DNA from: an uncultured Balneolaceae bacterium
Lineage (GTDB): Bacteria > Bacteroidota > Rhodothermia > Balneolales > Balneolaceae
Direction: 5' to 3'
DNA: 64,000 bases
NCBI GenBank assembly: GCA_913057825.1
Contig: CAJXOW010000004.1
Span: 1 to 64,000 of the forward strand
Positions within the stretch are counted from its first letter, which is position 1. Every line of letters begins with the position of its first letter. The position numbers and the translations under genes are program-made. Positions 45,384-55,329 of the stretch are shown one piece after another. The notes beneath the pieces are model-generated. The model saw only the letters and a program-made list of their open reading frames with translations, searched no databases and had not been told where the DNA came from.

Positions 45384-46226
45384 TCAATTCGCATACACCC
45401 GGATGTAATCCACCTCCATTCGAGCTCTCTCCAGGGCCGGATCTATGCCGTTTTTTTTGCCGTCGGACTCATATTGCGGATCGCTGCCCCAGTTGCCTCC
45501 CATAGCAATGTTAACGATCAGAAAGAAGGGGTGATCGTACGGCCATGTCCGGGCATTCTGTTCGGTCGGTTCGTAACTGTAAAAAAGTTCCCCGTCCACT
45601 TTAAAGGAGATGCGTTCCGACGTCCATTCCGTTTCGTACACATGAAAGGCCTCGTCGAAATCGGGTACCTCGATTTCTCCTGTATTTTGCGTGTTACCGT
45701 AACTCGACGGGGTATGCAGTGCACTATGCACCACGCCGGGGTCTTTTCCCACATGCTCCATGATGTCGATTTCCCCGCACTCCGGCCATCCCACCTCCGG
45801 GAAGTTGTCGCCGAGCATCCAGATCGCCGGCCAGGTGCCCGATCCGTCTGGCAACTTGGCGCGGGCTTTAACGGTGACGTGGGTAAAAGTCTGTTTATTC
45901 TGGGTTTTTATGCGGGCGGAGGTCCATTGCCCGTCCTCTTTAACAGCCTCAATAACCAGTTTTCCGTCTTCGATCCGGACATTTTTACGATCGCTGGTGT
46001 AAAGCTGCACTTCGTTATTGCCCCAGCCGTTATCGCCGAGGTCATACGTCCAATTATTAGTATTGGGAGCTCCCTGACCGTTGAACTCGTCCGACCAGAT
46101 CAGCTCCCCGGCTTTTGTCGTATCGTCATCCCCGTTGTCATAGCTAAAACTGCTCCCGGGATCATCTTTACAGTACGTAAAGGGTAGTACAAGTATTACA
46201 AAAAGTATCAATTTCATCGGTCTCAT
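45384..46226 (-). CDS. GH16 beta-glucanase lipoprotein (laminarinase-type)
   Basis: A 280-residue lipoprotein (lipobox PFTYC, Cys19) with a single family-16 jelly-roll. The catalytic motif GEIDIMEHVG gives Glu152 as nucleophile, Asp154 and Glu157 as acid/base. WSDEFNG and the aromatic WPAIWMLG are typical of laminarinases (endo-beta-1,3-glucanases). Anchored at the cell surface it would cut laminarin-like beta-1,3-glucans for the SusCD pair. A terminator separates it from the binding protein upstream, so it may have its own promoter. Confidence 0.92.
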   Translation of the reverse strand: MRPMKLILFVILVLPFTYCKDDPGSSFSYDNGDDDTTKAGELIWSDEFNGQGAPNTNNWTYDLGDNGWGNNEVQLYTSDRKNVRIEDGKLVIEAVKEDGQWTSARIKTQNKQTFTHVTVKARAKLPDGSGTWPAIWMLGDNFPEVGWPECGEIDIMEHVGKDPGVVHSALHTPSSYGNTQNTGEIEVPDFDEAFHVYETEWTSERISFKVDGELFYSYEPTEQNARTWPYDHPFFLIVNIAMGGNWGSDPQYESDGKKNGIDPALERARMEVDYIRVYAN

Positions 46227-46311
46227 TGATTTTCACAATTATCTTCGATAGCTGATCGTCAGACAGGGACAAGAAACACACAATCAATTATCGCTTGTTT
46301 TATATTCAGCA

Positions 46312-46355
46312 TTTTAAAAACCGGGAAGGAATGCAGCTACGACACTCCTTCCCGG
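46312..46355 (-). terminator. Terminator between surface-binding lipoprotein and GH16 genes
   Basis: On the minus strand CCGGGAAGGA pairs with TCCTTCCCGG across a 15-base loop and is followed by TTTTTAAAAT. It sits 13 bases after the binding-protein stop codon. Confidence 0.9.
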
Positions 46356-46367
46356 CACCCACCTTCA

Positions 46368-47798
46368 TCATTCCACCAGCTCAAATTCATCGATAAAGAA
46401 AATACCGGGAATGTGGTGGCCTTCGCCTCCAATCTGTATCACGATCCGGTTAAAGTCCTCTCGATCAACAAATCCGCTGAAGTCGAATTCAAGTTCTGCC
46501 CAGGTATCTGTTTCCTGTACTTCCTGAATTACTTGCGCCTGGGTGGTCCAGGGTTCACCGATCTGGGTGTCATGTAATTTTACCGCTACCTGCATGGCCA
46601 ACGATTTATTCGGCGCCCAGTCCGGTGCATCCGGATCTACCGTCTCATAATCATTATATGCCGGCATATAAGCGTTGAGCTTGATAGTGCTTCGCTCATG
46701 AAGGTTCAATTCATATCCCAAGTCGATATAAATATTATCCCACTGGGATTCACCTTTTTCATACTTGGCGACCTTCCCGGAGGTATTAACACCCACGGGA
46801 GCGGGATTATCGTAGTTCTCATTAAATCCGGCCACCTGATCGGTCAACCAGGTTACATTCCCATCTTCGTCAAACGTATCGAATAGATGCTCCGACTTAT
46901 AAGGCAATACCACCGGCGGATGCTCATAGCCTTTAGTAATCAATCGATGGTACCAGACCTGGTCATCATTACTGTCCTCAAATCGCAGCCACATTTTGTT
47001 TTCTGACAATTCGAGAATTTGGTAAGTATGAACTCCGGCATAGAACCCAATGAATCCCGGCTCTGTAATCTTTAGGAACATCGATCCATCGTCATTTTTA
47101 AGGAGGTTGAATGTAATATCATCAGGTGCGGTCCAATCGGCCATCATATCTCCGCCGGGGGCTTCCACTGCTCCATCAAAATCACCGGCATTATTACCAT
47201 TGATGAACACATCGCCGTTGGTTTCCATATCGAAGCTGAACCCATCAAGTTTGAACGTGTATTCATCGTTATATAGACCGGTTCCCGGCTTGGAGTTCGG
47301 GGTAGCCGCCCACCATTCAGGGGTAAAACTGGTGGTTGGTCCAACTCCCATATGGCCGAGTTGAGTACTGTCGATTACCCAGGTTTTACCTTCGGTCTGC
47401 TCGGCTCCACCCGTCAGCAGATTAAGATCGGGATCGTCCAACATCAACGGATTCGTCTCCAGGATCTCCACTTCTTTAGTATTCATAGCCTGACCCGACT
47501 CGGTAAATATAGTCAGCGTTACCGTATATACTCCTTTCAGCGGATACTCTCCTTTGACTTCATTTCCTTCGGCCGTTTGTCCATTACCGAAATCCCAGAG
47601 AGCTTTAAAACCACCGGAAGTACTGGTAAAGTAGACAATATTGGGATTCTCCTGATCGGGTTCCATTTCAAAGGTGACTTCATCAGATTTTGGCGCCGGA
47701 TCCAGATCCGGGCCCGAGGGCACTTGCGGTTCACAAGCCACCAACCAAAGCACCGGGAACAAGACGAGAATCCAGCCAATTTTATTGAGTAAAAACAT
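46368..47798 (-). CDS. PKD-domain surface glycan-binding lipoprotein
   Basis: A 476-residue lipoprotein (lipobox WLVAC, Cys22) placed directly after SusD, where surface glycan-binding proteins are usual. A PKD domain covers about 40-115 (KALWDFGNGQTAEGNE; GVYTVTLTI). The C-terminal ~170 residues form a beta-sandwich of carbohydrate-binding type (NIYIDLGYELN; GIFFIDEFELVE). It probably binds beta-glucan at the cell surface and helps SusD deliver chains to SusC. Inference from position and architecture; no named family member is recognised. Confidence 0.82.
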   Translation of the reverse strand: MFLLNKIGWILVLFPVLWLVACEPQVPSGPDLDPAPKSDEVTFEMEPDQENPNIVYFTSTSGGFKALWDFGNGQTAEGNEVKGEYPLKGVYTVTLTIFTESGQAMNTKEVEILETNPLMLDDPDLNLLTGGAEQTEGKTWVIDSTQLGHMGVGPTTSFTPEWWAATPNSKPGTGLYNDEYTFKLDGFSFDMETNGDVFINGNNAGDFDGAVEAPGGDMMADWTAPDDITFNLLKNDDGSMFLKITEPGFIGFYAGVHTYQILELSENKMWLRFEDSNDDQVWYHRLITKGYEHPPVVLPYKSEHLFDTFDEDGNVTWLTDQVAGFNENYDNPAPVGVNTSGKVAKYEKGESQWDNIYIDLGYELNLHERSTIKLNAYMPAYNDYETVDPDAPDWAPNKSLAMQVAVKLHDTQIGEPWTTQAQVIQEVQETDTWAELEFDFSGFVDREDFNRIVIQIGGEGHHIPGIFFIDEFELVE

Positions 47799-47850
47799 GG
47801 TATTATAGCTTTAATTTTTATTGTTTAATTCCGTTCCGGATTCAACGCTC

Positions 47851-49425
47851 TCAGTATCCCGGATTACGCTTGAGCTCACCATTGGAAATATCGATCTCGC
47901 TTTGCGGTATCGGGAAAAGTCCTTTGGTGGCCTTGTTAAAAGTCACGGCGAAATCGGCCGCATCACCGACATATCCATCTTTCATTTCCGCCGGAGTATC
48001 AATATGCTGTTTGGCGACATTCAGACCGCGACGCAGCAGATCCCAGTATCGCTGTCCCTCAAGTGCCAATTCCAATCGACGCTCCCGGTGAATATTTTCC
48101 ATCGTGGCGTCCACCGACGGCATATCCACTCGACCGCGAACCCGGTCCAGATACTGCTGGGCCTTGTCTTGGTCGCCGGCTGCCAACTGCAACTCAGCCC
48201 CCATCAGAAGAACATCGGCAAATCGGATAACCCGGTAATTATTACCCCAGTTCAGCTCCAACTGTCCGTCGGCTGCTCTATATGATTTATGCGTGGTATA
48301 TTTCTGGGTGAAGTTTCCGGTGTGCTGGTAGCCCACAGTCAATCCCGCATTGAGCTCATCTTCGAAAAGCACCGTAGCTTCGAGCCGGGGGTCGGCCGGA
48401 TCGAATGCCTCTATGAGTTCGGCCGTCACCGGCGAGAAACTCCAACCGCGTTCATACTCCTCTTCGGCCGGTTGATCTACGCGCGGCCCCTGCATCTGTG
48501 GGGCCATATTACCTTCCCCGCCATGCACGTATCCCCAGTCCCACCAGGGCCGTGAGTCGGAGTAGGCAATTTCAAATACCGACTCCTGGCTGAACTCATA
48601 TTCCAACTTGAAAATATCATCGTAGTTCTCAAGCAGATCGTGTCCGCTGTTATTGATCACATCCTCGACCATAGTAATCGCACGGGCCCGATCCACCGTC
48701 TGATCACCGGCCGGAAGGTCATCTCCGTAAACACCGCTGTAATACAAATAAACCCGGACCAGCAGGGCCTCGGCGGCCCATTTGGTAACGCGTCCCTTTT
48801 GATTCGAGGGAACAAACTCACGCAGGTTTGGAATCGCCTCCATCAGGTCCTGTCCGATCTGCGAATACACTTCCGAGGGCGCAGCCTGCGGCTGGTTGTA
48901 CTCATCGGGATTATCCAGGGGAGTTGTTATCAGCGGAACATTTTCGAAAAACCGTGCGAGATCGAAATAGAAATAAGCTCGCAGGAATTTGGCCTCGGCG
49001 GTGGTCAGCGTTTTAAACTCCTCTTCTGCATCGATACCCGGAATCTTTTCCAGGTACTTGTTGGCCCGGTAAATACCTGTGTAGTATTTCCTCCACAGGC
49101 CATGTACCTCACCATTGGTTGTGCGAATTTTATGCTGATCGATCTCGATAATATTCGGTGCATCGTTGCGGGAAGCTCCCCCGGCGTAGGAATCATCGGA
49201 GGCAATATCGCTGAGCATTTCCGGTACGTGAAATCCGTTCAGGGTATTCCACTGCAGCACATCGTAAATGGCCACCAGGGCCTCCTGGGCGTCCTGCTTG
49301 GTCTGGTAGAAATTCGACTCCACCCGCTGATCGAGGGGCTGCTCGTCCAGGAAATTCTCACAGCCCAGAACAAGCAACAGCAGGCTTCCCATGACAGCGG
49401 TATATGTTAGTTTGAATAGTTTCAT
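47851..49425 (-). CDS. SusD/RagB-family nutrient-binding lipoprotein
   Basis: A 524-residue SusD-like protein with a lipobox LVLGC and the family start NFLDEQPLDQRVESNF. TPR-like helices (LRAYFYFDLARFFENVPLI; the conserved RAYFYF block) and the C-terminal QSEIDISNGELKRNPGY, typical of SusD ends, are present. It caps the SusC channel and binds oligosaccharide outside the outer membrane. It lies 31 bases after SusC in the same operon. Confidence 0.95.
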   Translation of the reverse strand: MKLFKLTYTAVMGSLLLLVLGCENFLDEQPLDQRVESNFYQTKQDAQEALVAIYDVLQWNTLNGFHVPEMLSDIASDDSYAGGASRNDAPNIIEIDQHKIRTTNGEVHGLWRKYYTGIYRANKYLEKIPGIDAEEEFKTLTTAEAKFLRAYFYFDLARFFENVPLITTPLDNPDEYNQPQAAPSEVYSQIGQDLMEAIPNLREFVPSNQKGRVTKWAAEALLVRVYLYYSGVYGDDLPAGDQTVDRARAITMVEDVINNSGHDLLENYDDIFKLEYEFSQESVFEIAYSDSRPWWDWGYVHGGEGNMAPQMQGPRVDQPAEEEYERGWSFSPVTAELIEAFDPADPRLEATVLFEDELNAGLTVGYQHTGNFTQKYTTHKSYRAADGQLELNWGNNYRVIRFADVLLMGAELQLAAGDQDKAQQYLDRVRGRVDMPSVDATMENIHRERRLELALEGQRYWDLLRRGLNVAKQHIDTPAEMKDGYVGDAADFAVTFNKATKGLFPIPQSEIDISNGELKRNPGY

Positions 49426-49456
49426 AATAGTAGTGTTTAGCGTGGTTTAATACCGT

Positions 49457-52400
49457 TTAGAAAGTGACGTTTAAACCGAGACGGAAACTGCGCGCCTGCG
49501 GGTAGATTCCTCGATCGATCCCGATATTAAGAGGTTCAGCTGCTCCAATCTCGGGGTCAAAACCGCTGTAACCGGTAATCGTAAAGAGGTTATCGGCTGC
49601 GAGATAAATACGTGCCTTGGACAGATTCAGCCAATTGGCTACCCGATTCGAGAGATTATATCCCAGTTGTACATTTTTGACCCTCAAGTAGGAACCATCC
49701 TCGACGTACAGGTCAGATATGCGGGTCCAGTTGCCATTCGCATCGTTCCAGGTAAAACGCGGCAGCGAGTTGGAAGTTCCGGGGCCCGTCCAACGATTCA
49801 GGTAGTCGACCGACATATTGGTCGTGGTGAGATCGTGACGCCGGGTTGCATTGAAGATATCATTACCAACCGATCCCTGCAGGAAAATAGAAAGGTCAAA
49901 CTGTTTGTAATAGCTGTCCAGGTTAACTCCGAAAGTCAGGTCCGGTGTGGGGTTCCCGATCATGGTTCGGTCGCCGTCGTCGATCTGTCCGTTGCCGTCA
50001 AGATCCTTGAATCGGACGTCACCCGGTTGAGCCTGGGGCTGCAGCAGGTTTCCATTGCTATTAGTGTAGTTATTTACCTCATCCTGCGTCTGGAAAATGC
50101 CATCGGATTCATATCCCCAGAAATATCCTATGGGATATCCTTCCTCGGCCCGTGAAACTATACCGTAGGTAGCGAAACCGGCTCCAACAATTACGCCTTC
50201 GGCGTTACCGATATGCGTGACTTCATTTTCATTAAAGGCCAGGTTGACGCCCACATTGTAATTGAAGTCACGATTATAATTGCGGTAATCGACGCTGAAC
50301 TCAAATCCACGGTTTTCCACACTACCTCCATTTACGATGGGAGCATTGTTTCCGACGTGTCCGGGAATGGGAGCTTCGATCAGCAGGCCTTTGGTTTTTT
50401 TGATGTAGTAATCGGCCTTGACCATAAAACGATCCTGCCATAAGCCCACGTCAATACCCAAGTCTAATTGCTCGGAAGTTTCCCATTTGAGTTCTGGATT
50501 CGAAACACTGGAGGGAACTGCTCCGCCTGCAAACTCCTCACCGTCACCGAAGGTATACCCGTTGCCGGTGGCAATAGTGGAGGTGTATCGGAAGTTACCG
50601 ATATTCTGGTTTCCGTTTTCACCCCAGGAAGCACGCAGTTTCAACAGATTTATGGTTTGCACATCCTGCAAGAACTTCTCCTCGCTCAAAATCCACCCTG
50701 CCGAAACCGAAGGGAAGACGGCATAGCGATTATCAGGTCCGAACTTGGAGGATCCATCCACCCGCAAAATACCTGTCAGCAGGTACTTGTCATTGAAATT
50801 ATAGGATGTTCGACCGAAGTATGAAAGCAGCTTCTCATTGTAGGCACCCCCCGTTGCACGCATCGATTCCTCATCAGCAGCTACATCAATCCATGCGTTT
50901 TCCGGGTTCGTCATCAGCAAGTTCGCCTTGGCTCCGAACAGGTCTTCAAATTTCACTTGCTGCGCCGTAATACCGCCCAAAAGTGAGATATTATGATTGC
51001 CAAAATCCTCTTTGTAGGATATCGTATTTTCAAAGTTCCAGGTAAACCAGCGCGTTTCGGTCTTGTCGACCAGCGACTTATCGTTCTTTTGGGAAGAATT
51101 CAAATAGTACACCGGAACAAAGTTGTCATCTCGCTGAAAGGCTAAATCAACCCCCAGACTGCTTTTCAAGACCAGGTTCGGCAGCAAATCGTACTCGGCA
51201 AACAAGTTGTTCACCAGTTTATCCACCTGGGTTTCTCCGTGGGTAACTTCCAGGCGGGCCAGCGGATTCACAATCTCCTGGGTCACATAGTTGGATATGC
51301 CGTAATAACGACCATCATTACGAACCGCGTTATCGGGATAACTTTGAAGATTCTCTTCATCGTCTTCGTAAATGGGAGTCAGCGGATCCATGTTCAGTGC
51401 ATTGCTTAACGGCGACCCCCATTCGCTGTTGCTCAGTACCGCGTTACGCTCGATACGACTGACATTGAAATAGTTTCCAATTCGGAAGACGTCACTTACC
51501 TGGTTATCCAGATTTAATCGCACCGTATAGCGATCGAACTGCGATTTTTCTCCACCAATGATACCTTCCTGGGAGAAATAGGAAAGGGCCGTCGAATACT
51601 GCATTTGCTCGTTTCCGCCCGATATATTTACCTGGTGATTCATCATCATGGCGTTATCATTAAAGATCGCCTCTTGCCAATCCGTTGCACCCGATACATC
51701 AGCACCCACCGGGAACGGCAAGCTCAAATCGGCGTTGGCTGCACCTTCATTCATCATCATCATGTACTGTCGGGCATTCAACTGGTTCATTTTCTTCCAC
51801 GGATTCTGAAAACCCGAGTATCCCTGGTAAGAGGCCTGGAATTCACCCGGCTGACCCGATTTGGTAGTAATAAGAACCACTCCATTAGCCGCACGCGCTC
51901 CGTAAATAGCAGCGGAAGCGGCATCTTTGAGTACTTCTATGGACGAGATATCGCCCGGGTTGAGATAATCGATACCGCTAACCGGCATACCATCGACTAC
52001 ATACAGCGGATCGGCATCTCCCGTGGTTCCGGCGCCCCGTATCCTTACGGTGGGCGTTTCACCGGGCTGCCCGGACTGGTCGGCTACATAAACACCGGCT
52101 GTTTGACCTTGCAGAGCCTGCTCGACTCGCAATACCGGAACCTTTTCAATGTCCTGGGCATTGATGGAGGAAACCGATCCTGTTATTTCACTGCGCTTCT
52201 TGGTTCCATAGCCAACCACCACCAGCTCGTCTCCACTTTCCAGGATTGTTTCGGCCAGTTTTATGTCTAAACTGGTTCGTCCCTCAATAGGAATCTGGCG
52301 AGATTGAAATCCGATATAGGAAAAGATCAGCGTATCCTGAAGACTCTGGGGTACCAGCGTGTAGTATCCATCCATATTGGTAGTGGTGCCCCGGATGGTG

Positions 52401-52840
52401 CCCTTAATTTGAATGCTCACGCCGGGCAGGGGTTCACCGGTTTTTTGATCGATTACTCGACCCGTAAGTGTATCGGGCGCCACCTGGTTTTTTTCAGGCA
52501 GGGGCAACGGTGTCAACACATACGAATCATTACTTAGCGCCTGATAGGTCAATTGATGTGGTGCAAGGAGCTCCTGCAGTCTTTCCTCCAACGTTCCCGA
52601 AAGCGCTTTTTCCAACTGGCTGAATCTGTCCTGGACCAGAGAGGATTTATAAAGGAAGGAAACATTGAATTTTCTTTCCAGCTCTCGGAGCTTACGGTCC
52701 AGCTCTACCAGTGACTCTGTTTCTTTTATAACCAGTGCTTTTTCGATGGTGACGACCTGGGACCCATTACCGGCCCGGGCCGTGAATACACCGAAACCCA
52801 CCATCAGCAACACTAGTATTGCATGTTTTAGTAGTTTCAT
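49457..52840 (-). CDS. SusC/RagA TonB-linked receptor with STN signalling domain
   Basis: A 1127-residue outer-membrane transporter. After the signal peptide comes an STN domain (about 30-112, LEERLQELLAPHQLTYQALS), which contacts FecR in the periplasm. A carboxypeptidase-regulatory domain (about 122-200), the plug (VVGYGTKKRSEITGS; IEVLKDAASAAIYG; GVVLITTKSG) and a long barrel follow. It takes up oligosaccharides with TonB energy and, because of the STN domain, also signals to the neighbouring FecR-sigma pair. The gene leads susC-susD-binding-protein order. Confidence 0.96.
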   Translation of the reverse strand: MKLLKHAILVLLMVGFGVFTARAGNGSQVVTIEKALVIKETESLVELDRKLRELERKFNVSFLYKSSLVQDRFSQLEKALSGTLEERLQELLAPHQLTYQALSNDSYVLTPLPLPEKNQVAPDTLTGRVIDQKTGEPLPGVSIQIKGTIRGTTTNMDGYYTLVPQSLQDTLIFSYIGFQSRQIPIEGRTSLDIKLAETILESGDELVVVGYGTKKRSEITGSVSSINAQDIEKVPVLRVEQALQGQTAGVYVADQSGQPGETPTVRIRGAGTTGDADPLYVVDGMPVSGIDYLNPGDISSIEVLKDAASAAIYGARAANGVVLITTKSGQPGEFQASYQGYSGFQNPWKKMNQLNARQYMMMMNEGAANADLSLPFPVGADVSGATDWQEAIFNDNAMMMNHQVNISGGNEQMQYSTALSYFSQEGIIGGEKSQFDRYTVRLNLDNQVSDVFRIGNYFNVSRIERNAVLSNSEWGSPLSNALNMDPLTPIYEDDEENLQSYPDNAVRNDGRYYGISNYVTQEIVNPLARLEVTHGETQVDKLVNNLFAEYDLLPNLVLKSSLGVDLAFQRDDNFVPVYYLNSSQKNDKSLVDKTETRWFTWNFENTISYKEDFGNHNISLLGGITAQQVKFEDLFGAKANLLMTNPENAWIDVAADEESMRATGGAYNEKLLSYFGRTSYNFNDKYLLTGILRVDGSSKFGPDNRYAVFPSVSAGWILSEEKFLQDVQTINLLKLRASWGENGNQNIGNFRYTSTIATGNGYTFGDGEEFAGGAVPSSVSNPELKWETSEQLDLGIDVGLWQDRFMVKADYYIKKTKGLLIEAPIPGHVGNNAPIVNGGSVENRGFEFSVDYRNYNRDFNYNVGVNLAFNENEVTHIGNAEGVIVGAGFATYGIVSRAEEGYPIGYFWGYESDGIFQTQDEVNNYTNSNGNLLQPQAQPGDVRFKDLDGNGQIDDGDRTMIGNPTPDLTFGVNLDSYYKQFDLSIFLQGSVGNDIFNATRRHDLTTTNMSVDYLNRWTGPGTSNSLPRFTWNDANGNWTRISDLYVEDGSYLRVKNVQLGYNLSNRVANWLNLSKARIYLAADNLFTITGYSGFDPEIGAAEPLNIGIDRGIYPQARSFRLGLNVTF

Positions 52841-52907
52841 ATCTATATAGATTTAATTTTAAAAAACTTTTTCTTTTGCTGACTAATACCGGTTAGCCAC
52901 GGGGCGA

Positions 52908-53987
52908 CTAAAAGTCGTCGCTTTCGATAAACAGCATTTGCTTATCCCTGGTAATTCTTACACCCAGGGCGTTTTCCATTCCCTTCAAAAGCATATCCAA
53001 ATCGTAATTCTTGAGTTTTCCCGTAAGTTTCTCTCTCATGATATTCTGATCCTTTACTACAATATTCAGACCATGAGTAAGCTCTATTCGACGAATTAGA
53101 ACCGAAACCGGGGTTTCATCAAGAATTAAGTGGCTATCAATCCAGGAAGTGTACACCTCGGGATTCACTACTTTAATCTTGATGCTATCCTCACGTGACG
53201 AAAATAAAGCCAACTCACCAGGTTTCATTTCGTGCGATCTGCCGGGATGTTCTAGAGAATCCTTTACTTGCACCCGTACTTGTCCCTCGGAAAGTACCAC
53301 TTGCGTATGATCATCATGCGTATTAACCACAAATTTGGTCCCCAGTACCGATACTTCGCCATCCTCCGTATGGACAATGAATGTGCGGGGACTGGAAGCT
53401 TTGTGACGTTGTATGCTGAAATGCGCTTCGCCTTGAAGCCATGCGTGCATGGTGTCTTTTCCAGAGGTTTGCTCGGGTAAGCGTATCTGCGAGTGCGCAT
53501 TCAGGATAACCGTGGAGCCATCCGAAAAATGCACACTTTTACGATCACCGTAATCCGTTGTCAGCGTCCGATAGGTAATCGAGGCTGTCGGTTCCGTTGT
53601 TGTTCCGTCGTTCTGAATGAATTGTGACCAGACCATTAATCCAATGATCAGCAAGACACTTGCAGCCATGGCATACGGTGACCAAGATCGTCGTTTTCGG
53701 GAATGGGTCCGCTGATCCAACCAACTGTAGTATCGATCGATCTCAATGCGTTTTTTCAGGCGCCCAAGTTCGGGCACGATATCCGGTTTCGGCGGTTGGC
53801 TTACTCCGTCAGATAGTAACTTCCGGGCGGATTCAACAAGCTGTTTATGTTTCTCATCTTCCCGCATCCACTTCTCCCACTTCCGACCTTCTACGTCCGA
53901 TGCTGTTCCTTTTACGTACCGTACAAAGGAGTCATCCACCAGTAATTCTGATAACCGAACAGGCATTTTATTATTAGCTGATTTCAT
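52908..53987 (-). CDS. FecR-family anti-sigma factor
   Basis: A 359-residue inner-membrane protein. The N-terminal ~100 residues are cytoplasmic, one membrane helix lies at about 104-121 (PYAMAASVLLIIGLMVW), then a FecR periplasmic domain (DGSTVILNAHSQIRLPE; VLGTKFVVNT) and a C-terminal DUF4974-like/STN-like region (ELTHGLNIVV, ALGVRI). It should hold the sigma factor and release it when SusC signals substrate. It lies between the sigma gene and SusC on the same strand. Confidence 0.93.
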   Translation of the reverse strand: MKSANNKMPVRLSELLVDDSFVRYVKGTASDVEGRKWEKWMREDEKHKQLVESARKLLSDGVSQPPKPDIVPELGRLKKRIEIDRYYSWLDQRTHSRKRRSWSPYAMAASVLLIIGLMVWSQFIQNDGTTTEPTASITYRTLTTDYGDRKSVHFSDGSTVILNAHSQIRLPEQTSGKDTMHAWLQGEAHFSIQRHKASSPRTFIVHTEDGEVSVLGTKFVVNTHDDHTQVVLSEGQVRVQVKDSLEHPGRSHEMKPGELALFSSREDSIKIKVVNPEVYTSWIDSHLILDETPVSVLIRRIELTHGLNIVVKDQNIMREKLTGKLKNYDLDMLLKGMENALGVRITRDKQMLFIESDDF

Positions 53988-54127
53988 TGAATTAACCTCG
54001 ATTTCTACTACTATAGAGCACCGAGGCGGGCATATCTACTGGAATTTTTTTTGATTTTTTTATTCCGGCGGATCTGAAAGGCGTATAACCTGTTCGGCAT
54101 CAGTATTTTAAAGGTAGTATCTTTAGA

Positions 54128-54703
54128 CTACTTTTTATCCAGGAAGGAACGCAGACTTTCAACAGCTTCTGATACCAGGTTATAAATACTCTGTTTTTTC
54201 AGCTTCATAACCCGGGCAAGCTCATCATTTGACAAACCTTCGAAAAATTTGAGGTAAACCGCTTCTTTTTGACGGGTGGTCAGGCTCTCTACTGCAGCTT
54301 GGAGAGCTTTTTTCTGCTCTCTTTCAATTTCCAGTATTTCCATCCATTCCTCGTAATTCAATATCGGATCGAACTCTTCTGCCACATATTTGCGGTTGAT
54401 CTCCAACCATCTGGAATGGGAGGCCGACTGCTTAAGCAATTGTCGCCTCAGTGAAGCAAACAAATATCCGCGTACCGACATGATATCCCCCAGTCGCTCT
54501 CTCGATTTCCAAAGTTGAAAAAATACATCCTGAATCGCGTCCTTCACCTCTTCGCTGTCGGAAACAATTCGATACCCATAATCGTACAGTGGCTGAAAGT
54601 ATAATTTAAACAGCTTCCCCAGGGCAGACTTTTCTCCCTCTCGCAATCTGTTCCAAAGCGATCTGGAAACATGCTCAATTTTATATGGCCTACTTGTACT
54701 CAT
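54128..54703 (-). CDS. ECF RNA polymerase sigma factor
   Basis: A 191-residue sigma-70 family ECF factor. Region 2 is seen as LFKLYFQPLYDYGYRIV and DAIQDVFFQLWKSR; region 4 as LTTRQKEAVYLKFFEGLSN followed by its helix-turn-helix to the C-terminus. In this setting it should drive transcription of the downstream glucan locus when freed by FecR, giving a FecIR-like loop. It is transcribed ahead of FecR with a 140-base gap. Confidence 0.94.
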   Translation of the reverse strand: MSTSRPYKIEHVSRSLWNRLREGEKSALGKLFKLYFQPLYDYGYRIVSDSEEVKDAIQDVFFQLWKSRERLGDIMSVRGYLFASLRRQLLKQSASHSRWLEINRKYVAEEFDPILNYEEWMEILEIEREQKKALQAAVESLTTRQKEAVYLKFFEGLSNDELARVMKLKKQSIYNLVSEAVESLRSFLDKK

Positions 54704-55329
54704 ACCCAGATCCCACTATTATTTCATGTGATTTCCTCTCAAGATTCGTTTACCATATTCCAGAAGTCTTTGAACAATCCGGGGAAGCCTCTTCAGCCGG
54801 GAAAATTCAGCGTGCCTCCGCTATGGGTACGTGCAGTATCAGCTTAAGGGTCTCAAGACATTACATCTTAACATCTTGATCATCCTGATACTGAACAATA
54901 TTGCTTCAGAAACCTTACCAAGTGGTTCAAAAACCTCACCTATTCTTGTTTCTATATAAACAGATACTTATACATTACTAATTTAATAATTAATCTTGAT
55001 TTTTCTAGGTCTTATTTAAGAGTAATTTGTCTCTTAATAATTACTTGTCCCCCGAAAATTTATTAATAGAGGCTTTTAAAAAACCAGGCGGCGATTCCGA
55101 AGTATTAAGTTCTTCGGTAAATAGATAAAAAATATATTAACATTGATAGGCATTTATCATGGTCTTCAGATATCCAAGCGAACTCAAAAAGAGAAAAACT
55201 TTCAAACGAGGAGCCACCGCCCGGTTTTTCAAAAGCCTCTAATAAATCCCTTGTATCTCATTTAAGATCGTATTAGCTTACTGATGTTCCGTCGTTCTGA
55301 AAAATTTAAACTTTCAGAATCGACATGTT
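54704..55329. other. Divergent region between sigma factor and GH3 gene
   Basis: About 625 bases of AT-rich sequence with no gene. It contains a short hairpin TTAAGAG/CTCTTAA (about 55017-55040) and the 186-base element with long inverted ends listed separately. It must carry promoters for the sigma and GH3 genes. Confidence 0.6.
55062..55247. mobile_element. MITE-like element with 38-bp terminal inverted repeats
   Basis: Left arm 55062-55098 and right arm 55210-55247 are imperfect reverse complements. The core match is AGAGGCTTTT(A/G)AAAAACC(A/G)GGCGG on each arm, two mismatches in 24 bases, and similarity continues on both sides. About 110 bases separate the arms and encode nothing. This is the form of a non-autonomous miniature element, or a very long hairpin. 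No clear target-site duplication is seen. Confidence 0.65.
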
